Shown: positions 25,131 to 34,767, counted from the first letter of the stretch. The stretch: DNA of 48,405 nt from Arthrobacter sp. HMWF013 (GCF_003061105.1 NZ_QAIQ01000122.1:1-48405), one strand, 5' to 3'. Notes: generated by a model not told the origin, from the letters alone. Numbers and translations: made by a program.

Positions 25131-25601
25131 CAGTGGCTCCTCGTTATCGATTGGTTGGCTATCACGTTATCGCAGCCGTTGCGAGAACGTTTTGGCCGGG
25201 CGAACGTCCACGTCGTACGTAGAGAGCGGATTCGGCTCGGCGGCGTCCGCATCCCAGCATAAGCTCCATCTTGTGTGACTGAGGATTGAGGCCAGGGATG
25301 GTGGATGTTTGATTCAATTGGCTCGCCGCTCGTTTCCATCGGGCACGGGCCGCGCGAGATATCGTCGCATTGCTGCATGGGAGGGGCTGTGCAGTGCAGC
25401 AGCGTGATAGTCCAGCCGTCACGCTTTCTGGAGCACCTGTTCATATTGAATGGGCACGGTTCGGCCGCGGACAGGGCGTGTGCAAGTCACTGCAAGCTCA
25501 AGCAAGAGGGTGGAGCAGCTGGTCGTCGGCTACCACCGCGATGTGTCGTAGCTCGTACCCAGGAGCAGAACAAAAGATTTACGGTGGGGCCACTGACACC
25601 T
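25131..25601. other. Intergenic stretch between tetR and the amino acid ABC ATPase
   Basis: About 470 nt without a supported gene. The left end holds the tetR promoter area with two CGTTATCG direct repeats 15 nt apart. The rest shows no motif I can name. Confidence 0.4.
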
Positions 25602-26483
25602 TCAGTTAGCCGCTCTGTTCCTTTCGTTGACGGCGTCCTGAATGAATGGTGCAATCGATGGCCCAATCGCATCGACGGGGGCGACGGGGAGGACAGCGTC
25701 CTTGGGCCCCTCTGCCCAGCCCATGGGGTCCAGGACTGAGCGGAGGAAATTCCGCGTCCGTTGCTCGTGTGGCGCTTGGAAAAGCTCGTCCGGGTGTCCG
25801 GATTCCACAACAATGCCTTGATCCATGAAGATGACACGGTCCGCTACGTGGCGCGCGAAGGTCATTTCGTGAGTCACGAACAGCATCGTCATGTTTGACG
25901 ATTCGGCCAGATCGCGCATGACTTTCAAAACGTCGCCCACGAGTTCTGGGTCGAGTGCTGAGGTGGGCTCGTCGAAGAGCATGATGTCTGGCTGCATGGC
26001 CAAGGCTCGAGCGATTGCAACTCGTTGCTGTTGACCACCGGATAGTTGCCTCGGATAGAAGTCCGCTTTCTCCGACAGGCCTACTTGGTCCAGCAGGTTC
26101 ATTGCCCGTTTTTTTGCTTCTGCTGGTTTGACGCCTCTGACACGTACTGGAGCCTCTGTGATGTTGCGGAGGACCGTCATGTGTGGAAACAGGTTGAAAT
26201 GCTGGAAGACCATTCCGATGCGATCTGCTACGTCACGGCTCGCCTTGGCTCCGGCAACGTAGTCCTTACCGAATACTTCTATATGGCCGCCTGACAGTTT
26301 CTCCAGCCCCATGAGCAGCCGCAGCACAGTGGTTTTTCCTGACCCGCTGGGGCCGATGATGGCAACCTTCTCACCGTCCGCAATCGTGAGGTCGAGACCC
26401 TTGAGGACCTTGTTCTCACCAAAAGACTTCTGAACGTCCCGGAATATGGCCGCCGGAGTCGGATTAGGGCTGTTGTTGTTCAT
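25602..26483 (-). CDS. Polar amino acid/ectoine-type ABC transporter ATPase
   Basis: A 293-residue ATPase of the GlnQ/EhuA class. It has Walker [18 protein letters not shown]-loop [19 protein letters not shown], signature [19 protein letters not shown], Walker [17 protein letters not shown] and the switch histidine in [19 protein letters not shown] 26483 is preferred (AGGTGA 5 nt upstream); a GTG at 26492 overlaps the permease stop. The C-terminus is about 45 residues longer than usual for GlnQ and ends in an Ala/Pro/Asn-rich tail of unknown role. It is the last gene of the SBP-permease-permease-ATPase operon. Confidence 0.92.
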   Translation of the reverse strand: MNNNSPNPTPAAIFRDVQKSFGENKVLKGLDLTIADGEKVAIIGPSGSGKTTVLRLLMGLEKLSGGHIEVFGKDYVAGAKASRDVADRIGMVFQHFNLFPHMTVLRNITEAPVRVRGVKPAEAKKRAMNLLDQVGLSEKADFYPRQLSGGQQQRVAIARALAMQPDIMLFDEPTSALDPELVGDVLKVMRDLAESSNMTMLFVTHEMTFARHVADRVIFMDQGIVVESGHPDELFQAPHEQRTRNFLRSVLDPMGWAEGPKDAVLPVAPVDAIGPSIAPFIQDAVNERNRAAN

Positions 26484-26488
26484 GGAAA

Positions 26489-27145
26489 TCACCTAACGAG
26501 GCTGAAGCGACGATCAGCACGGTTGATAAGAAGGACGGAGGGGATGCTCAACGCGAGGAAAATCAGTCCAACCAGCGTGTAGGGCTCGAAATACCGGTAC
26601 GTAATACCCGCTACCTGGTTTGCGGCACCGAAAAGTTCGATAACAGTAATGGTGGCCAGAATGGGAGTGTCTTTGAACATTGCTATCAGGTAGTTTCCGA
26701 GCATCGGCACCATTGGAGGGATCGCCTGAGGCATGACGACTTTGGTCCAGGTATCCCTAATGGACAAGTGGAGCGCGGTGGCGGCTTCCCACTGACCGCG
26801 GGGTACGTTTTCCAGACCGGCCCTGTAAACCTCTGCGGTGTAGGCGCTGTAGTGGAGCCCGAGCCCCAGGACGCCCGTCCAGAAAGCCGGGGCCGTTACG
26901 CCGAATTCGGGCAAGATATAGAACAGGAAGAACAGTTGTATGAGCAATGGTGTACTGCGAACCACTGCGATGTATCCGTTGGCGAGGAAACGCACGGGCC
27001 ACAAGCGAGCCTGTTGGAGGACGCTGAGGATTAAGCCACCGACCAGTGCCAGGGCCATGCCCCCCAACGTCGCGGCAAGGGTGAGGATTGCTCCCTGCAG
27101 CAACTCGGGCAGGATGGAGAGGGCAAATTCGAGGTTGAATTTCAT
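26489..27145 (-). CDS. Amino acid/ectoine-type ABC transporter permease (EhuD-like)
   Basis: A 218-residue HisM-family permease with about five membrane helices. [23 protein letters not shown] is the first core helix, [22 protein letters not shown] is the conserved segment, [30 protein letters not shown] is the EAA-type coupling loop and [23 protein letters not shown] follows. Pairing with a non-identical second permease immediately upstream (4-nt gap) is typical of the ectoine/hydroxyectoine (EhuC-EhuD) and arginine/lysine systems. It forms half of the membrane channel. Confidence 0.92.
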   Translation of the reverse strand: MKFNLEFALSILPELLQGAILTLAATLGGMALALVGGLILSVLQQARLWPVRFLANGYIAVVRSTPLLIQLFFLFYILPEFGVTAPAFWTGVLGLGLHYSAYTAEVYRAGLENVPRGQWEAATALHLSIRDTWTKVVMPQAIPPMVPMLGNYLIAMFKDTPILATITVIELFGAANQVAGITYRYFEPYTLVGLIFLALSIPSVLLINRADRRFSLVR

Positions 27146-27149
27146 CAGT

Positions 27150-27782
27150 TCACCACGCCTTTGTCATTCGTCGCTCGAAATGCCGGACCAGCAGGCTCAG
27201 TGGGTATGCGGCAGCGAAGTAGACGGCCATCACCAGCAAATAAACAAGCACGTTTTCTCCGGTCGAGCGAACCAGGGAGCTGCCGGTGAAAGCGAGTTCC
27301 GTGATTCCAATAAGGGACACGAGGGAGGTTGCCTTCAGGAGTTCTACGAGCAAATTTCCGAACGGCGGCAGCATGCGCCGCAGTGCCTGAGGAATGATGA
27401 CTCGGCGGACTGCCATGCCCCAACTGAATGAGAGGGCGTGGGACGCTTCCCATTGGCCTTTGTCTACTGCCTGGATGGATGACCTGACGACCTCGGCCCC
27501 GTAGGCGGAAAAGCACATGCCCAAGGCCATGATTCCCGCCGTCATGGGGGTGAGTTCGATGCCGATCAAAGGAAGGACGTAGAAGAAGTAGAAAATCTGG
27601 ACCAGTGCGGATGTGCCACGGAAGATTTCGACATAGATGCGGGCGGGTACCCGGAGCACACGCCATGGTGTGATCAACGCCAAACCGGCAACGAAGGAGA
27701 GCGCGAGGGCGACCGCACTTGCTCCGAGGGTTACCAGAAGCGAGTTATAGAGGCCCTGAATCAGGGGTGGAAGGAAGTTCAT
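27150..27782 (-). CDS. Amino acid/ectoine-type ABC transporter permease (EhuC-like)
   Basis: A 210-residue HisM-family permease. Core motifs are LVTLGASAVALALSFVAGLALI, VEIFRGTSALVQIFYFFYVLP and FSAYGAEVVRSSIQAVDKGQWEASHALSFS (coupling loop), then FGNLLVELLKATSLVSLIGITEL. The G-T-S-A-L-V-Q variant of the usual RGTP motif is seen in EhuC. It starts 6 nt after the SBP gene stop and is followed after 4 nt by the second permease. Membrane-embedded, it pairs with the EhuD-like subunit. Confidence 0.92.
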   Translation of the reverse strand: MNFLPPLIQGLYNSLLVTLGASAVALALSFVAGLALITPWRVLRVPARIYVEIFRGTSALVQIFYFFYVLPLIGIELTPMTAGIMALGMCFSAYGAEVVRSSIQAVDKGQWEASHALSFSWGMAVRRVIIPQALRRMLPPFGNLLVELLKATSLVSLIGITELAFTGSSLVRSTGENVLVYLLVMAVYFAAAYPLSLLVRHFERRMTKAW

Positions 27783-27788
27783 GGGCGA

Positions 27789-28697
27789 TCATTTGCAAAG
27801 GTCTGCAGCTGTAACGGATGCTTCGGGGATTTCATCTTCAGTGAGTCCGTAGGTGGCGAAGATCTTCTTCAGCGTGCCGTCCTCACGGATGGTCTTCAGC
27901 CCGTTGTTCAGGGCATCGATGATGTCCGTGTCGTCTAGTCGTGCCGCCAGTGCCCCGTAGTTGAAGACGGGCTTGCCGTCCTTCATGATCTGAGTGTAGG
28001 GCGTAACGCGTTCGATGGCGCCCTGGTTAGTGGATACGAGAGTTGCGGCCTGAAGGCTGGGGTAGTAGATGACATCCACACGGCCGGCTTTAAGGGCAGC
28101 TACGGATTCGTTGTCTGCCCCGAACTTGACCACTTGCCCTGAAGGGATCTTTGCGTCCTCGATTTCGGCCACTTGGCTGGTCCCGGTTTGCGTTCCAATC
28201 CGTACTGAAGGATTGGCTGCCACGTCAAGCAGGCTGTGGACAGGAACGTCCTCACCTGCCCGCTTCAGGAAGGCGCCTCCGGAGCGGTAGACCGGGTTAG
28301 TGAAGGAGACGGCCTGGCAGCGTTCCGGACGGATGTAAGTGCCACCTGCAATGAGGTCGAATCGACCGGATGCCGCACCGGGAATCAGTGCATCAAAGGG
28401 CACGACGACGGGATCCAGTGTTGTTATTCCGAGGGGTGCAAGCACGGCTGCCAGGGTTTCGACGATGAAACCTTTGACCTCCCCGTTGGAGTTGACGAAC
28501 CCGTAAGGATTTTCGTTCGCGACTCCGATGCGAACGCTCTTCTTGGCCTGCAGCTCTGCCAGCTTACCTCCGGTGGAGGATGTGCTGGACTGACCGCCAC
28601 AGGCTGTCAGGAAGCCCGGAACCGCAAGGGTAGCGCCGGCTAGGAGACCCAAACGTGAGCCGCCGACCAGCAGTTCTCGACGTGAAAATTTGTCCAT
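27789..28697 (-). CDS. Amino acid/ectoine-type substrate-binding lipoprotein (EhuB-like, SBP family 3)
   Basis: A 302-residue extracytoplasmic binding protein. The N-terminus FSRRELLVGGSRLGLLAGATLAVPGFLTACGG combines a twin-arginine motif and a lipobox (LTAC). The mature domain shows VRIGVANENPYGFVNSNGEVKGF, FDLIAGGTYIRPERCQAVSFTNPV and IGTQTGTSQVAEIEDAKI, typical of family 3 amino-acid receptors and close to EhuB, which binds ectoine or hydroxyectoine. CAGGAG precedes the ATG. It is the first gene of the operon and lies just downstream of a strong promoter with the shared operator (28759-28806). The likely ligand is a zwitterionic amino acid derivative; the exact one is unknown. Confidence 0.9.
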   Translation of the reverse strand: MDKFSRRELLVGGSRLGLLAGATLAVPGFLTACGGQSSTSSTGGKLAELQAKKSVRIGVANENPYGFVNSNGEVKGFIVETLAAVLAPLGITTLDPVVVPFDALIPGAASGRFDLIAGGTYIRPERCQAVSFTNPVYRSGGAFLKRAGEDVPVHSLLDVAANPSVRIGTQTGTSQVAEIEDAKIPSGQVVKFGADNESVAALKAGRVDVIYYPSLQAATLVSTNQGAIERVTPYTQIMKDGKPVFNYGALAARLDDTDIIDALNNGLKTIREDGTLKKIFATYGLTEDEIPEASVTAADLCK

Positions 28698-28758
28698 GTT
28701 GACTCCTGAAACCGCTTGACTTGTTTCCGGCCCCTGGGTGGCACCGGGCTATAACGAC

Positions 28759-28806
28759 AAGTACAACATCATTCATTTTGCTCGTCAATATCGGCCTCAT
28801 GTATTA
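28759..28806 (-). promoter_or_regulatory. Promoter with RpiR-type operator for the amino acid ABC operon
   Basis: Minus strand: -35 TTGACG (complement of 28783-28788), 17-nt spacer, -10 TGTACT (complement of 28760-28765). The core is TGAATGATGTTGTACTT. The distal half on the plus strand is TGTATTA (28800-28806), 24 nt away, matching TGAATGA at 5 of 7 positions. The leader to the SBP ATG is about 55 nt. Confidence 0.65.
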
Positions 28807-29501
28807 CACGATTCACTCAGCGGAGGCTTTGATGACAACGCAGCTCGGCCTGCTTGTGGCGATCCTGCCTATCAAATAACCAGTGCGCGCGGGCAGATTT
28901 AGGGTTGAACGAGTAGTTCACCCGGCGGGACCGGTCATGAGGGCCCCCTCACGGCCGCCACGACCGGGCCCTTCTGGAACGCTGCCGACAAGTCGCTCGG
29001 GCGACCTGCACGCCCCAGTCCCCAACACATGGTCGGGCGAAGAGTGCCCGATATCCATTGTGGACTCGCCCGCCCGCCATCTCCAGGACCTGCCTGGGTC
29101 AAGGTCCACAATGGCGGTCATCCACAGCTCATGCTGGAGTCGGCGAGGAGCCCGAATCGCATTCCAGAAGAAACGCATTGAGCGGGACCGCTGCTCGCGG
29201 AGGACTTCCGCCCACAGACAGCGGGAATGTGCCGGTTCAGCTGGAAACGGCATTACTTCATCCGTTTGCGACTCCGAACCGGGCAGCCGGCTGGCTCTCA
29301 ACAAGGACCTGCGATCGCCGTCGGATGACGGGTGCGGAAATGCCACGATTGTCGGGCACGGTGAAGAACCTGGTGGCCGCGTCAGGCCGTCCCTGGAGGT
29401 TCAGGTATTGGTCGTGGTCCTGTCTGGGGTTTGAATTAATAGACATTCCCACGAACCACGAGGGGTCGTAAAACCAAGAGGGACCGCCGGCAGCTTAGAT
29501 A
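28807..29501. other. Gene-free stretch, possible ISL3-type transposase debris
   Basis: About 700 nt with no supported intact gene. On the minus strand, scattered over frames, are TAIVDLDPGRSW (near 29100) and DLSAAFQKGPVV (near 28950-28990), which recall the VDL...GR and DPSAAFRKAL stretches of ISL3-family transposases. The matches are short, the frames broken and no terminal repeats were seen, so this is only a suggestion. Confidence 0.25.
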
Positions 29502-30644
29502 TCAAACAGTCAACCTTGCCAGACGGAAGACCTCGGGTGCGGCTTGCTTTCCGGTGGCGAGGTCGGCAAGGATTCGGCCGATGACGGGAACGAACTTGAA
29601 TCCAGTCCCGGAGAAGCCGGCACCAATAATCACAGGGCCGACCCGATCCAGAATGTAGTCTTCGGTACGCGTGCTGGTATATGTGCAGCTAACAGCTTCC
29701 AAGGAATCGGCGTCGACTCCGGGTAGCCAATTCCGCGCATACTCCTGTAGCGCAGCGAGCTGGACTGGTTCGGGAAGGAAGGACCGGCGGTCTGGGTCCA
29801 CCACTGGTCCCACGCCGTGCCAGCCGGCCTTGATTCCTTCCCCTGGCGTTTGCATGCCATAGATGGGCGTGTACCAGTATTTGTACTCGTCGCCGAAGCC
29901 GCGATGGTGATTAAATCCTGGCCAAGTCGCTCCCTCATCAACCACGCGGAAGTGTGCGGGCTGCTCCTGCGTGACTCGAAGCTCAGGAAGCCGTGCTCCT
30001 GTTCGAGCAAGTGCCCCACCCAGAACCTTCTCAGTCCAAGCGCCGGCAGTAACGACTGCCTGATTTGCCGTTACCACTTCCGACCCAGATGGGGACTCGA
30101 GGGTGAGACGTACGCTGCCTTCATTTATTTGCAGGTCAACAACCTTGGTGTGGTGCCGGACCTCCGAGCCGTTGGCGATGGCCAGACGCTGAAATGCCGG
30201 CAATGCCTTTTCCGGGTTGAGCTGGCCGCCGTCGGGCATGTAGAGAACCTTCTCATCGAACCGAATGCCGCGCCACCGCTCCTTGGCCTCGTCGGGACTG
30301 AGGAATTTGGCCCTGATGCCTGCCTGGGATAGGGCTGCGGCGATATCGGGAAAACGCGGATCCGGGCCATGATTGGCCATCCCTGTCCGGTCCAGGATCT
30401 TATCGCCGCTTTCTTGCTCCAGCTCAGCCCACAATTTCAGGGTTTCCCCCAGCATGGCCACGTACTCCGGGCGACTGTAGCCGAGGTTCAAGTTGCGGGT
30501 GGTGCCGTGTGACGCTCCGATCTTGTGTCCTGGACCGAACTGTTCCAGGAGTGTTACTTGACGCCCCTGGCGTGACAGGGCCCATGCGGTCGCTGAGCCC
30601 ATCGCACCGCCGCCGATTACGACGGTGTCAAGAGTGGTTGCCAT
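29502..30644 (-). CDS. Monomeric sarcosine oxidase / N-methyl amino acid oxidase family
   Basis: A 380-residue flavoenzyme of MSOX length. The FAD motif VVIGGGAMGSATAWALSRQG is at the N-terminus and GASHGTTR at about 43-50. Cys320 in AVSCTYTSTRTEDY corresponds to the covalent FAD cysteine (C315 of MSOX). GAGFSGTGFKF contains the Lys (about 350) used for oxygen activation. These enzymes demethylate sarcosine or other secondary N-methyl amino acids, giving formaldehyde and H2O2. GGAGAAGTT precedes the ATG. Its position between an amino-acid ABC transporter and formaldehyde-fixing genes supports N-methyl amino acid use. N-methyltryptophan, pipecolate or fructosyl-amino acid oxidation are alternatives in the same family. 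Confidence 0.82.
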   Translation of the reverse strand: MATTLDTVVIGGGAMGSATAWALSRQGRQVTLLEQFGPGHKIGASHGTTRNLNLGYSRPEYVAMLGETLKLWAELEQESGDKILDRTGMANHGPDPRFPDIAAALSQAGIRAKFLSPDEAKERWRGIRFDEKVLYMPDGGQLNPEKALPAFQRLAIANGSEVRHHTKVVDLQINEGSVRLTLESPSGSEVVTANQAVVTAGAWTEKVLGGALARTGARLPELRVTQEQPAHFRVVDEGATWPGFNHHRGFGDEYKYWYTPIYGMQTPGEGIKAGWHGVGPVVDPDRRSFLPEPVQLAALQEYARNWLPGVDADSLEAVSCTYTSTRTEDYILDRVGPVIIGAGFSGTGFKFVPVIGRILADLATGKQAAPEVFRLARLTV

Positions 30645-30929
30645 AACTTCTCCAGTTCAAAGTGTGCATTTGAATTTCTGCCTCGCTGCACCTGCTGACA
30701 GCAAAGGCACTTGTTGGCGGCGAAGACTGACTGCCATCTGGGACCAGGCCAGATCCGCACGCCTGGAAAGTGCGGGGAATTCCCGCGCCGCTATGGAGCT
30801 GAAGACTTCCGACTCTCGCCTCTGCCCTTCGGGGTTCAGTGCGGACTGGGTATGAGTAGTAGCCTCAAGCCGCCTCGGGGGCTCACCGTGAGGGGCCCGG
30901 TGCCTTCTGACCCACCCGTTCGGTTGAGG

Positions 30930-31889
30930 TCAGAGGAGCAGTTTCCCGTCCTGCATCACGGTTGTTCCGTCGAGCTCTATTGTGGGGCGCCAATAGACCA
31001 TGTCTTGGTGAATGGTTGACGAGTTGGCACCACCAAAGCTGTCATTGTTGCCGAACGCCACGTGACCGGTTCCAAGGGTTGCTTCATCTTCGACGATGTT
31101 TCCTATGACCCTGGCACTCGGATTCATCCCGAACCCAAACTCGGCAAAGACATGGGCGGAATCTCCGTGCTTGGCCAGCAGCTCGGTCATCGACCTTGCC
31201 TGCTCGCCTCCTCGAATTTCCTTAAGCCTTCCGTTCTCGACGAATATCTCCAGCGGCTCGTCTACCAGGCCAAAGGAAGTTGTGCTTCCGTCTATGACGA
31301 TCCGGCCGTTCACGCTTTCCTCCAGGGGGGCAATGAAGGCTTCCATGTCCGGACACGCGTCCCGATCGCCGGGTTTCTCTACTTTCCCAGTGCAATTGCC
31401 GCCCACCCGCCCCACGAGGCTAGCGGTCAGGTCAGTGCCTGCAACGGTCGTAACACGGATTCGCCGGGCGTCCGTCAAGAGGGTCGTGAGGGCCACACAA
31501 GGGCCCCCAGCAGCATCAAAATCAGCTTCTATGCCTCCAGCAATCAGGGTCCCGACGTCACATCCCGTCATTGCCAGCACCCGACCTCCCGCTGCTGCCG
31601 CTGCGCGCCCCAGGGCGCTGTGCCAAATGCTCAGACTCGTCGCCCCAATCAGGACATCGGCGTCGACTGCCCCGGGCGGGAATTCACTCGCGTCTGCAAC
31701 CGGCGAAAGAACCGTTTGCGCCACCGTTAGTTCCTTCACGTCGGCGCCACGCCGACGGGCGGAGGCGGCTACCGCGGCCGACAACGCGGGGTCTCCGAAC
31801 TCATCACAAAGCACCAGGACCCTTTCGCCCTTCTGGATTGTGGCGCACTGGGTTACCTTGTCCGCTCCCTGTTCCACGGTCAGTACCAT
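30930..31889 (-). CDS. M29-like metallopeptidase (COG2309/aminopeptidase T fold)
   Basis: A 319-residue protein. ATG 31889 was chosen because GAAAGGAC lies 4-8 nt before it; the frame extends 19 codons upstream. N-terminal VEQGADKVTQCATIQKGERVLVLCDEFGDPALSAAVAASARRRGADV is the typical first domain. The C-terminal FAEFGFGMNPSARVIGNIVEDEATLGTGHVAFGNNDSFGGANSSTIHQDMVYWRPTIELDG carries the metal-binding Glu, His and HxD residues of the M29 group. Members are leucyl aminopeptidases or, as NicX-type, ring-opening dioxygenases, so the chemistry is not certain. A promoter with the shared operator lies about 100 nt upstream, linking it with the peptide transporter. Confidence 0.75.
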   Translation of the reverse strand: MVLTVEQGADKVTQCATIQKGERVLVLCDEFGDPALSAAVAASARRRGADVKELTVAQTVLSPVADASEFPPGAVDADVLIGATSLSIWHSALGRAAAAAGGRVLAMTGCDVGTLIAGGIEADFDAAGGPCVALTTLLTDARRIRVTTVAGTDLTASLVGRVGGNCTGKVEKPGDRDACPDMEAFIAPLEESVNGRIVIDGSTTSFGLVDEPLEIFVENGRLKEIRGGEQARSMTELLAKHGDSAHVFAEFGFGMNPSARVIGNIVEDEATLGTGHVAFGNNDSFGGANSSTIHQDMVYWRPTIELDGTTVMQDGKLLL

Positions 31890-31991
31890 GATGGTCCTTT
31901 CATCGGGTCGGACTCCACGTTGTGAACCGGCCCTCCATGCCCACATGCCTTGAGCTGCTCTTTTGGGTGTGGGTCGATATCGTTCTCGAGC

Positions 31992-32039
31992 CAGTACAAC
32001 ATTCTTCAGGGTATGCGGTCAAGGGGGGGCTCAGAATGA
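31992..32039 (-). promoter_or_regulatory. Promoter with RpiR-type operator for the M29-like gene
   Basis: Minus strand: -35 TTGACC (complement of 32017-32022), 18-nt spacer, -10 TGTACT (complement of 31993-31998). The core is TGAAGAATGTTGTACTG, and the distal half on the plus strand is AGAATGA (32033-32039), 24 nt away. The leader is about 100 nt. Confidence 0.55.
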
Positions 32040-32182
32040 AATCATTCATCAGGGTTTGTACCCAGGAGAGCCATGTCAGATGTCCCGTTCGTGGTGCTCT
32101 GGCCGGCGTAAAGGTGCGCGAAGGGCAGCACGGCCTCCCCTCAATGTGGCTCTAAGGGTGGCCTCTGACAGTGAAAGTGCAA

Positions 32183-33037
32183 CTACACGTACATGCCGAG
32201 ACGTTGGACCTGATCTGGGAGCGGTGCGCGGGGTAGGTCGCTGTTCCTGTATCGACTGGGGGAAATGCCGAAAGTATCTTTGAAAACGCGAGAGAAGTGG
32301 AACTGGCTGGTGAAGCCACCCAGGGCCGATATCTTCCCCACGCTCAGATCGGTGCGTTCAAGTAAAGCGGCGGAATATCTTAGGCGCAGTAGGCGAAGCG
32401 CCTCAATGGGGCCGTAGCCGATTTCCTTCGTGTAAACACGACACAGGTGTTCACGGGTAACTGCTGCCGCCCCCGCGAGTTCATCGAGTGACGGGGTCCG
32501 CAGCGGTCCGCCTTGAGCCCATCGGACACGGACCAGCGCCATTGACCTCTCAATCGGAGGCGGCAGGGGCCGATCGCTGAGGCTGCTAGTGCCAGAGGCG
32601 CCGGAAAGATAAGCGGTCAGGGCGTAGCCCAACGCATCCCGCGCCTGGTCGCGCCAACCGGGCGTCCTGGTTGCGTCGAGCCACAGCAAATGATTCAACA
32701 ATGCAAGGACCACATCATCGGCTGCCAGATGGCGAACTAGGGGCCAGTCGTGTTCGATGAGCGACTCAGAGGTGAAAAGTACATAGCCGACTCTGGTTAT
32801 GTTGCGGGAGTCCCACGAGTAGGCCGCCTGCAGGCCTGGCTTCGTCACTATGACAGCATTCGGAGGCAAGGAATGTGTATCACCGTTGCTCGTAACAGCT
32901 GCATGACCATTTCGGATCCAGGCAATTTCCCACCGCTGCTCTGTGTTTGGCCGCTCATAGGCGGTAGCGGGGGCGGTTGCGATCGATCCAATCACTTTGA
33001 GATCAATAACAGATATTTTCTCGATAATTCTTGTCAT
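32183..33037 (-). CDS. AraC-family transcriptional regulator
   Basis: A 284-residue regulator. The N-terminal part is cupin-like ligand-binding sequence (RWEIAWIRNGHAAVTSNGDTHSLPPNAVIVTKPG). The C-terminal 100 residues are the double HTH of AraC/XylS proteins, ending KISALGGFTSQFHFSRVFKDTFGISPSRYR. ATG 33037 was chosen since the domain begins there and TTGGAAGC precedes it; the frame runs 100 codons further upstream, across the divergent gene's 5' end. It is divergent from the FAD oxidoreductase gene at 33279 and is its likely regulator. The C-terminal tail (about 17 residues after RYRNS) shows nothing notable. Confidence 0.88.
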   Translation of the reverse strand: MTRIIEKISVIDLKVIGSIATAPATAYERPNTEQRWEIAWIRNGHAAVTSNGDTHSLPPNAVIVTKPGLQAAYSWDSRNITRVGYVLFTSESLIEHDWPLVRHLAADDVVLALLNHLLWLDATRTPGWRDQARDALGYALTAYLSGASGTSSLSDRPLPPPIERSMALVRVRWAQGGPLRTPSLDELAGAAAVTREHLCRVYTKEIGYGPIEALRLLRLRYSAALLERTDLSVGKISALGGFTSQFHFSRVFKDTFGISPSRYRNSDLPRAPLPDQVQRLGMYV

Positions 33038-33278
33038 AGCTTCCAATACCCACTTCCCAGACAATGTTAACTCGGGGCACAACGGCCAAGCTATCTGGGT
33101 GCTCCGCCTCCTTATATTTTGATCGCGGATCGGTTGATGCCGAGCCGGAGCGGAAGATCTAGGGGATGAGCAAACTTCGTATGTACTCCGACATCGGTGC
33201 TCCATCAGTCGCCACCACGACGACCGAAAGATTTCGAGCGCTGCAGTCGCGGCACGTACACCATCGCGAAGGAGAATC

Positions 33279-34508
33279 ATGTTGGAAAGAAAAGAACGGG
33301 CAGATGTAATTGTCGTCGGCGCAGGCATCACTGGCACGTCCGTGGCGTATCACTTGCTCGAACAAGGCATCAAAAATGTAGTTGTCTTAGACGCAGGATC
33401 CCCCGCTTCAGGAACCAGCAGCGCTGGAGGGGGATTCGTTGCCCTTTGGGCAGCGGGATTCAACAAGCATTTCACCGAGACGGACCTGGCAATGGAGCAC
33501 TACGGCATCGAGTTCTATGGGCGCCTTGCCGCGGACTACCCAATCGACTATCGGCATCGTGGCACTCTCTTTGTGGCAACTTCCGATCAAGGCTGGGAGG
33601 AGTGGATAGCACCCATCGCTCAGCATCCGCGCGCCCCGAAGGACGCTCGCACGTTGGACCCACACGAGGTCAGCGCTCTGACCGATGGCGTGATTGCGGC
33701 CGAAGCAGTAGTCGGAGGAATACTGCACCCCGCTGGCCTTCAAATGAGTGCCGGTCGGGCCAACCGTGCATTGGCCGACGAGATCGTAGCTAGAGGCGGC
33801 GAAATCCGCACCGAGAGCCGGGTCAATCGCCTCCTCGTCACTGATGGCAGGGTCACCGGCGTTGTCACCGACGCCGGAGAACTGGAGGCTGGCCATGTTG
33901 TCTTGGCGGCAGGTGCCTGGACTAACCAGCTACTCGCTGACGTCGGGTTCAATATTCCACTGATGACGCTCGTGGCAACCCGCGCTATCTCGCTACCCTC
34001 AGGAGTCAGCAACGAAATGCCCACCGTTTTGGTTCCGGAACTTTCCGGGCTGTGGTTGCGCGAGCACCGTGGCGGACTGACATACGGCAACGGCGATGGT
34101 TACGCCCCGCTATTTTCCCTGGGCGGCTCCGTCGGGGATCCGGGTCAGCCTCGCCGTGAAGAGTTGTTGGAGCGGCTGAAGGTCGCCCTCACTCCTGAGC
34201 TGCGAAAACTCGTCCCGAGCCACGACACCTCCGTTGCTTGGTGGCTGCAAGGGATGCCTTGCATGACCCCGGACCGGCATTTTGTAGCGGGGCCCGTGCC
34301 TGGAGTTGAAGGACTGCATGTACTCGCCGGCGACAACGAGGCTGGAGTAACCCACGGACCGGGGCTTGGACGCCTACTTGCGGAAATGGTGATTAACGGC
34401 TCCAGCGACTGGATTGACTCCTCGGCGTACCGCCCGGACCGATTCGAGGCCGATGCATTCCCGACTGAGGAATCCATATTTGAGGCGATTCCCGCTCACC
34501 ACCACTAG
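33279..34508 (+). CDS. DAO-family FAD-dependent oxidoreductase
   Basis: A 409-residue flavoprotein with the N-terminal dinucleotide-binding motif VIVVGAGITGTSVAYHLLEQG, GTSSAGGGFVALW, a central substrate domain and a C-terminal FAD closure GVEGLHVLAGDNEAGVTHGPGLGRLLAEMV. The domain is DadA/sarcosine oxidase beta/dimethylglycine dehydrogenase-like. GAAGGAG precedes the ATG. It lacks the covalent-FAD Cys pattern of the MSOX gene at 29502 and has no folate-binding C-terminal domain. Likely substrates are secondary amines or D-amino acids; a role in N-methyl amino acid breakdown is inferred from the surroundings. It stands alone, followed by two hairpins, and is divergent from the AraC regulator. 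Confidence 0.82.
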   Translation: MLERKERADVIVVGAGITGTSVAYHLLEQGIKNVVVLDAGSPASGTSSAGGGFVALWAAGFNKHFTETDLAMEHYGIEFYGRLAADYPIDYRHRGTLFVATSDQGWEEWIAPIAQHPRAPKDARTLDPHEVSALTDGVIAAEAVVGGILHPAGLQMSAGRANRALADEIVARGGEIRTESRVNRLLVTDGRVTGVVTDAGELEAGHVVLAAGAWTNQLLADVGFNIPLMTLVATRAISLPSGVSNEMPTVLVPELSGLWLREHRGGLTYGNGDGYAPLFSLGGSVGDPGQPRREELLERLKVALTPELRKLVPSHDTSVAWWLQGMPCMTPDRHFVAGPVPGVEGLHVLAGDNEAGVTHGPGLGRLLAEMVINGSSDWIDSSAYRPDRFEADAFPTEESIFEAIPAHHH

Positions 34509-34511
34509 GAG

Positions 34512-34554
34512 CACCGTGCCGGCGTCGAGGCCGAGGCAAGGCGCCGGCACGGTG
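34512..34554 (+). terminator. Hairpin after the FAD oxidoreductase gene
   Basis: CACCGTGCCGGCG (34512-34524) and its exact complement (34542-34554) are separated by a 17-nt loop, directly after the stop codon at 34508. Confidence 0.7.
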
Positions 34555-34682
34555 GGAAGAGTTTACCGCGGCCTCCGTTTTCTTGATTGTGGAAGTGTCA
34601 GAGCGATACTTTCTAGTTACCGTTTGTCCACTCCACTCTCGCGCTAAGGCGCGATCCGGGTACGGCCGCTGGAATCCTCCTC

Positions 34683-34736
34683 GCAGCCTGCCACCGCGGC
34701 CTGGCCAAAAGTGGCAGGCTGCGCAAGGGTTTTTCT
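34683..34736 (+). terminator. Second hairpin, with T-tract
   Basis: GCAGCCTGCCAC (34683-34694) pairs exactly with GTGGCAGGCTGC (34711-34722) and is followed by GGGTTTTTC. It insulates rpiR1 from upstream transcription. Confidence 0.7.
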
Positions 34737-34767
34737 TATGGGTTGTATGATTTGGTCAGACGCGTCG

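Noticed and set aside
25636-25660. TGAATGAATGGTGCAA as a regulon site
   Set aside because: Lies inside the ATPase coding region without promoter boxes.
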